A stretch of DNA of 10,397 nt from Chloroflexota bacterium. GTDB taxonomy: Bacteria > Chloroflexota > Limnocylindria > Limnocylindrales > CSP1-4. The notes under the pieces are model-generated. The model had not been told where the DNA came from, ran no database searches, and saw nothing but the letters and a program-made list of their open reading frames with translations. The position numbers and the translations under genes are program-made. Positions within the stretch are counted from its first letter, which is position 1. Every line of letters begins with the position of its first letter. The stretch is from the NCBI GenBank assembly GCA_021785115.1, contig JAJYGO010000449.1, positions 1-10,397 of the forward strand. Reading direction: 5' to 3'. Below are positions 7,201 through 10,397 of the stretch, in pieces.

Positions 7201-9682
7201 CCGGGAACGACCGGAGGCGGTTCAGGTCGCTCTCGAAGGTCTCGCCGAGGCGCGTCGTGGGCCGCAGCCTCACCCCGAGTTCTCGCGACGCGAGGAGCAC
7301 CGCCAGATAGCTCTCCTCGAGGGTGACGAGGCCGCCCACGTCCGGGTCCGAGAGGAGCTCCCGCATCCCGAAGGCCAGCAGGGGCCTGACGGCGTCGATC
7401 GTCGTGTACCGCTGGAGGTTCGGCGCAAGCTTGGCCGCCGACTGGCGCGAGTCGGAGAACACCAGGGCCTTGCGCCCGCGGAGCGGCGCGAACTCCGAGG
7501 GCGGCGACGAGGGCGGCTGGATCTCGACCTGGCGCGCGATCAGCGCCTGGAACGGCTCATCGCCCTTCGTCTGGTGGTCCTGCACCGACGAGCGGCCGTA
7601 GGCCGCCGTCTTCCCGCAGACGGCGCAGGGGCGGAACTCGCGGATCCGGACACCGTGCTCGTCCGTCCTGTCGGAGAGGTAGGCGGGGCGGACGCGGGGC
7701 CCGGGCGCGCGGGGGTCGATCCGACCGGTGATGAGGTCGACCTCCACCGGTCGGAGCCCCGTCGTCGCCAGCGGCGCGCCCAGGAGCAGGTCGATCGGAG
7801 CCATCTCCGGCGAGGAGCCCGACGCCGAGGTCAGGCCGGTCCCCGGCGAGGACCACAGGAATGAGGGATCCTCCGGGTCGTCCGTGTACGCACGGCAGTA
7901 CGAGGCTCCGCAGTGGCGGCACGTGTAGTACTCGAACACCCGGGCCCCGCAGCCGCAGCGCTCGACGGGCTGGTCGTAGAGGCGCCCGGCGACGCCCCCT
8001 CGTCGCGCGGCCTCGAGTTCGGTGCACTCGCGGTCCAGGCAGATCCACAGCCCGGCGAGCCCGCGGAAGAAGACGTGGAGGCGGCTCGGCAAGAGCCCGG
8101 GCCCCTCGGGCGCCGCGCGCTCGCGGGCGAAGCTGCCGAGCGCGACGAGTGCGGTTGAGGCCCGCTCAGCCGTGTGCGCGTCGCACCCCGGGAAGAGCCG
8201 GGACGCGAGTTCGCCGACCGGCTGCGCGCGCTCCATCGTCTCGTTGACCAGCAGGTTCATCGGCGGGAACGCGGCGAGCGCGTCGAACAGGCCGAACCGG
8301 GAGTCGGTCGCGGCGACGCCGCGGGCCCGCAGGAGCAACTCGACCTCGCGGAGCCGGCCGGCCTCGTCAGACGCGTAGAACGTCTCGAGGTCGATGGTCG
8401 CGAGGGCCTCCGCCTCGGCCTGCCCGCCGGGGCCCGCCCCGGGGCGCAGCGCGAGCGTGCCCGAGATCGGCGTGAAGTCGCGGGCGTCCTTGCCGCTGAG
8501 GGAGGCGGCGAACGCCGGGGCCTTCGCCGGGTCGCCGAAGCTTGCGGTCGTGCAGATCACCTGGAGCCGCTCCGCGGGGATGCCGAGCCGGTCCCGGAGC
8601 CGCCGGAGCAGGAGGCCGACCTCGGCACCGGACGCTCCTCGATAGAGGTGGGCCTCGTCGACGACGACGAGGAACGGATCGTCCGGGTTCCGCGCCAGCC
8701 AGTCGTGCGTCGCGTCGAACAGCGGCCGCTCGAGCGGCCGCATCAGCATGTACTCGAGCATGGAGTAGTTCGTCACGAGGAGGTCGGGCGGGGCGGCCAG
8801 GACCTCGTGGCGCGTCAGGAGCTCCGGGTCGCCGGGCAGTGTGACGCACCGCTTGAACTCGCCCGACGCGTCCTGCCAGCGGCTCCCGTCGTCGCCGTAC
8901 CAGGCGACGAGGTCCGCCTTCGCCGGCCACTTGCCGCGCTGCCTGAGTTCCGCGATCAGCGTGGCGTCCGCACTCGCCGTGTCCGATCCGCTGCGCGCGT
9001 TACGCTCCTTCTCCACGTAGTAGCGGCGGAAGGGGCGGAGGCGCGTCTGGTCGCGCTGGGCTGTCCTCACCCCCGGGTAGAGGGTCCGGCTGGTGTACCG
9101 CGCGAACCGGGCAGGCCTGCCCCACCGTGCGGAGAACCAGGAGGAGACCGCTGGATCCCCGAGGAGGAGGCGCAGGCGGCCCAGCTGGTCGTTGACGAGG
9201 GCGTTCATCGGGTAGAGGAGCAGGGCTCGGACCGCCGGCTGCGCCCGCGAGGGGCCTCGTTCCGCCTCCATCGCGAGCCGGCCGAGGATCGGGAACAGGA
9301 AGCACTCGGTCTTTCCAGAGCCGGTGCCGGTCGTGACGACGATGCTGCGATGCTCGACGAGCGTCCTCCGCAGCGATTCCGCCTGGTGCTCGTACGGGGG
9401 GTCGTGAACGAGGGGCGAGTTGCCGCGCGTCACCTGGGAGGCGGCGGCGAGGATGTCTGCGGCCGCCTGCGGCAGGCCGAGTTCTTCGAAGCGCGGCCCG
9501 GCGCGATAGCGCGGCGTGCTCTCGACGTAGGGCGCCTGGCTGATCACGCCCGGCCGGCGGAGCAGGTCGCGGCGATCCTCGACGAGCCGTTCGTCGCCGA
9601 TGTGGTACGAGGCCTCGATGAAGTCCCCGAGGGCCTGGTGCAGCGACTCGGCTGACTGCCCTAGCGTCAGGTTGCTGCTCAC
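4211..9682 (-). CDS. druE: DruE-like giant DEAH-box helicase with C-terminal DUF1998 (MZB-type) domain
   Basis: An 1823-residue superfamily 2 helicase. Lobe 1 shows a Q-like motif PYEHQ (96-100), Walker A TTGTGSGKTE (117-126, K124), motif Ia LLLYPMNALVNDQ (154-166), VTNYSMLEY (303-311), the DEAH box (342-345) and TTAS (378-381). Lobe 2 has FSDSRQ (742-747), motif V TTTMEVGIDIG (1096-1106) and motif VI QQRSGRAGRRG (1124-1134). Large insertions separate these and carry cysteine pairs: C576/C578/C588/C591, C686/C689, C990/C993 with C1007/C1010, C1408/C1411 with C1430/C1433, and C1519/C1522. The C-terminal DUF1998 region ends in C1670, C1674, C1678, C1681, matching the zinc site of YprA/MrfA-type helicases. 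Size and architecture match DruE of Druantia; DISARM splits the equivalent functions into DrmA and DrmB. All ATPase motifs are intact. The start is GTG 9682, eight bases after a perfect AGGAGG; an upstream in-frame extension to 9835 lies inside the preceding gene and is not used. The start overlaps the upstream stop by four bases. Confidence 0.87.
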   Translation of the reverse strand: MSSNLTLGQSAESLHQALGDFIEASYHIGDERLVEDRRDLLRRPGVISQAPYVESTPRYRAGPRFEELGLPQAAADILAAASQVTRGNSPLVHDPPYEHQAESLRRTLVEHRSIVVTTGTGSGKTECFLFPILGRLAMEAERGPSRAQPAVRALLLYPMNALVNDQLGRLRLLLGDPAVSSWFSARWGRPARFARYTSRTLYPGVRTAQRDQTRLRPFRRYYVEKERNARSGSDTASADATLIAELRQRGKWPAKADLVAWYGDDGSRWQDASGEFKRCVTLPGDPELLTRHEVLAAPPDLLVTNYSMLEYMLMRPLERPLFDATHDWLARNPDDPFLVVVDEAHLYRGASGAEVGLLLRRLRDRLGIPAERLQVICTTASFGDPAKAPAFAASLSGKDARDFTPISGTLALRPGAGPGGQAEAEALATIDLETFYASDEAGRLREVELLLRARGVAATDSRFGLFDALAAFPPMNLLVNETMERAQPVGELASRLFPGCDAHTAERASTALVALGSFARERAAPEGPGLLPSRLHVFFRGLAGLWICLDRECTELEAARRGGVAGRLYDQPVERCGCGARVFEYYTCRHCGASYCRAYTDDPEDPSFLWSSPGTGLTSASGSSPEMAPIDLLLGAPLATTGLRPVEVDLITGRIDPRAPGPRVRPAYLSDRTDEHGVRIREFRPCAVCGKTAAYGRSSVQDHQTKGDEPFQALIARQVEIQPPSSPPSEFAPLRGRKALVFSDSRQSAAKLAPNLQRYTTIDAVRPLLAFGMRELLSDPDVGGLVTLEESYLAVLLASRELGVRLRPTTRLGETFESDLNRLRSFPGLGNSSANDKMRLLLDFRSRSAPETLVGALHAVINNPYIGFGQLAIASLEPRDETVLDDLPGIPPDATTPDEKRGVLRAWLDAWPGQWLRTMPSVWADDEIRSASGRFPARMKAVLAARGAQAAFERLWLPILSTRLCEPVGREFRLRGADLTLRFGGDWGYCDACRSTQRPLAGRASLCSFCGRERVRAVDPGADQVFLARKGYYRRSTLMALERHQAPIALVAAEHTAQLNEAQADAVFSEAEENELLFQDIDLGEGKPAIDVLSCTTTMEVGIDIGALSGVALRNMPPSRANYQQRSGRAGRRGKAVATVTAFANTASHDEHVFGEPGEFIRGSVIDPEMNLDNWQIARRHLSAFVIQEYLRARLPASAGADAAYGSQLFEVLGTVAGFRTPASPLNLDDFRSWVGSDSGRLAARARAWLPGELGPLLEPQALEAEIRGTPDIIADAIGAVADTSPTAPGEGAADHEEVQAEVGDATPGSAPEQETLLGRLLYMAVLPRYAFPTDVATFHVFDAQASTLYRPAFRYTPSQGMAVALTQYAPGKRIWIGGREWVSGAIYARMPGDRAAAWAGRKLYLECSVCHYATTADYQAERRRAVEDCPACGAASRLGPAQTWMRPPGFAHPHYVQENTSLDDDVAPSYATRAKLTAATPAAIDAWAPVADRIATHFDRLELLVTNRGPSDEGYAYCTLCGLVEPAGSQRPTTGPGHRKPFPDPDEPVCRGDRTSAGIVLGTSFISDVLLVKVRVDDPLTLRPEYDSTRVALRTLAEALTIQAARSLSVGVTELQAEFRPALTAAGRAGTEAEVYLYDTLPGGAGYARRAGGIGRALFEDALRLLEGCPAGCDSSCYRCLRSFKNQYQHDQLDRHLGASLLRYLLSGEAPTVDPRRVAMSTDVLYTDLTTLRAEGLALSRARTVDVAGFGQLEAPILAERDGRPPVVIGLHHPFAPTVMLDGSWTEPAEFGVDPVVARVDELLVRRNLPRATEQVLHDLGY

Positions 9683-10380
9683 GATGGCTCCCTCCTCGGG
9701 CGCAGCCACAGGCGGTCGACCAGGAACGCGATCTCCTCGGCCGCCTCCGACGCGGGCACGTCGTAGGCGATCATCGCACCACGCGGCCTGTCCGGAGAGG
9801 GGGAGCCGAACGCGAGCAGGCGGCGCTCGGCCCACATCGGCAGGGGCATCTGGAACCCGAGCCGCACGAGGCCGTCACGCTCCTCGACGAGGAGCGTCTG
9901 TGGGCTCCCGCGAAGGCTGTCGCTCGCGCACAGGGCCCACCACGCCTCGTCGCAGGGGCGGAACCGCCGATCGATGGCAGGCAGCGCGACGTGGCGCGTC
10001 ACCGAGCCGCCGATGAGGTCGGCGTACCCCCAGCCGCGCCCTCCCCACCTCAGCTTGCGGCGCATGATGTAGCGGCCGGTCTGGCGCCTGGCCGCGGACC
10101 ATCGGCCCCGGTAGAAGTCGGTGCGCGCGTCGGGATCGATGATCTCGGCCTCAGCCACCTCCCCCGAGGGCGGCGCGGCGTCCAGCAGGCGATCGAGCTC
10201 ACCCATGACGGTGTCCGCCCCTTGGCCACGCGGGCTCTCGATCCAGGCGTCGGCCGGATACGGCGTGAAGCCCGCGTCCGTGAGGACTTCGTCCAGCGGC
10301 GGCGGCTCGATTTCGCGTACTGGCCCCCGGCACCGGGTTGCCCCGCCGATGTTCGGGTCCCCCACGCCGGTGCCGCCCAT
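9679..10380 (-). CDS. Unrecognised cytoplasmic protein upstream of and coupled to DruE-like helicase (5' end uncertain)
   Basis: I do not recognise this family. From ATG 10380 it is 233 residues, but the frame stays open to the window edge (10397) and no Shine-Dalgarno precedes the ATG, so the gene may begin further upstream. Visible features: an acidic Pro-rich N-terminal third (residues about 20-85), an Arg/Trp-rich core with YIMRRKLRWGGRGWGYADLI (104-123), DEAWWAL (144-150), LGFQMPLPMW (174-183), and a helical C-terminal end EEIAFLVDRLWL (215-226). No catalytic motif, Walker box, helix-turn-helix signature, membrane segment or cysteine cluster is obvious. The basic and aromatic core could contact nucleic acid or a partner, which is speculation. 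Its stop overlaps the helicase start as GTGA, and the helicase Shine-Dalgarno lies within its last codons. This implies one transcript and a role beside the helicase, in the position where Druantia loci keep accessory subunits. It may be a divergent version of such a subunit or a new one. Confidence 0.7.
   Translation of the reverse strand: MGGTGVGDPNIGGATRCRGPVREIEPPPLDEVLTDAGFTPYPADAWIESPRGQGADTVMGELDRLLDAAPPSGEVAEAEIIDPDARTDFYRGRWSAARRQTGRYIMRRKLRWGGRGWGYADLIGGSVTRHVALPAIDRRFRPCDEAWWALCASDSLRGSPQTLLVEERDGLVRLGFQMPLPMWAERRLLAFGSPSPDRPRGAMIAYDVPASEAAEEIAFLVDRLWLRPRREPS
9691..9696 (-). promoter_or_regulatory. Shine-Dalgarno site of the DruE-like helicase
   Basis: AGGAGG on the minus strand lies eight bases before GTG 9682. 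It decides the helicase start against a 51-residue longer reading that has no such signal and would overlap the upstream gene extensively. It lies within the 3' end of the upstream gene, so the helicase can be initiated both by coupling (GTGA overlap) and by its own site. Confidence 0.85.
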
Positions 10381-10397
10381 GATGAAAACGGCGCCCG

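Noticed and set aside
6518..7864. 448-residue open frame on the + strand opposite the middle of the helicase
   Set aside because: It is complementary to the cysteine-bearing helicase region and its composition is that of a reverse-frame artefact.
8174..9655. 493-residue open frame on the + strand opposite the helicase
   Set aside because: It is antisense to the conserved helicase motifs, rich in Arg/Glu/Val/Gly without any domain signature, and is a typical GC-rich shadow.
9683..9835. In-frame 51-residue N-terminal extension of the helicase
   Set aside because: It overlaps the upstream gene, has Arg/Gly/Pro-rich composition without motifs, and the AGGAGG at 9691-9696 points to GTG 9682.

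Overview
The window is a GC-rich bacterial chromosome segment with third-position G/C bias, ATGA/GTGA stop-start overlaps and some non-ATG starts. Nothing in it fixes the taxon. A high-GC soil or freshwater lineage such as Chloroflexota or Actinomycetota fits, but this is only a guess. There are no tRNAs, rRNAs, CRISPR arrays or recognisable insertion sequences.

Left edge (1-1385, + strand): the end of a glycolate oxidase operon. A 37-residue C-terminal stub of the FAD subunit (GlcE or GlcD type) is translationally coupled through ATGA to a complete iron-sulfur subunit, GlcF. This is ordinary carbon metabolism. A 382-base intergenic stretch (1386-1767) follows, more A/T-rich in places than its surroundings. 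It holds a perfect 16-bp palindrome and separates metabolism from the rest.

From 1768 to the right edge lies what looks like an anti-phage defence locus of the Druantia kind in an unusual arrangement. A DruA-family (DUF4338) gene sits on the + strand. It converges, with only 15 bases between stop codons, on a tightly packed minus-strand operon. Read in its own direction, that operon runs: (i) an unrecognised gene of at least 233 residues, possibly continuing beyond the window; (ii) a GTG-started DruE-like giant helicase of 1823 residues with complete DEAH-box motifs, several zinc-knuckle pairs and a C-terminal DUF1998/MZB-type four-cysteine module; (iii) a RecB/Cas4/AddB-type PD-(D/E)XK nuclease with a four-cysteine iron-sulfur signature and a beta-rich tail. 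The three minus-strand genes overlap by 4 and 11 bases, so they are probably co-translated.

A plausible joint reading is that the DruE-like ATPase remodels or translocates on DNA, the RecB-like protein supplies nuclease activity, DruA contributes a still undefined recognition or effector role, and the first gene is an accessory subunit. As I recall them, the described Druantia types (I: DruABCDE; II: DruMFGE; III: DruHE) do not include a RecB/Cas4-type Fe-S nuclease joined to DruE or a convergently placed DruA. This arrangement is therefore the most interesting thing in the window. It is inferred from gene families and context, with no functional evidence.
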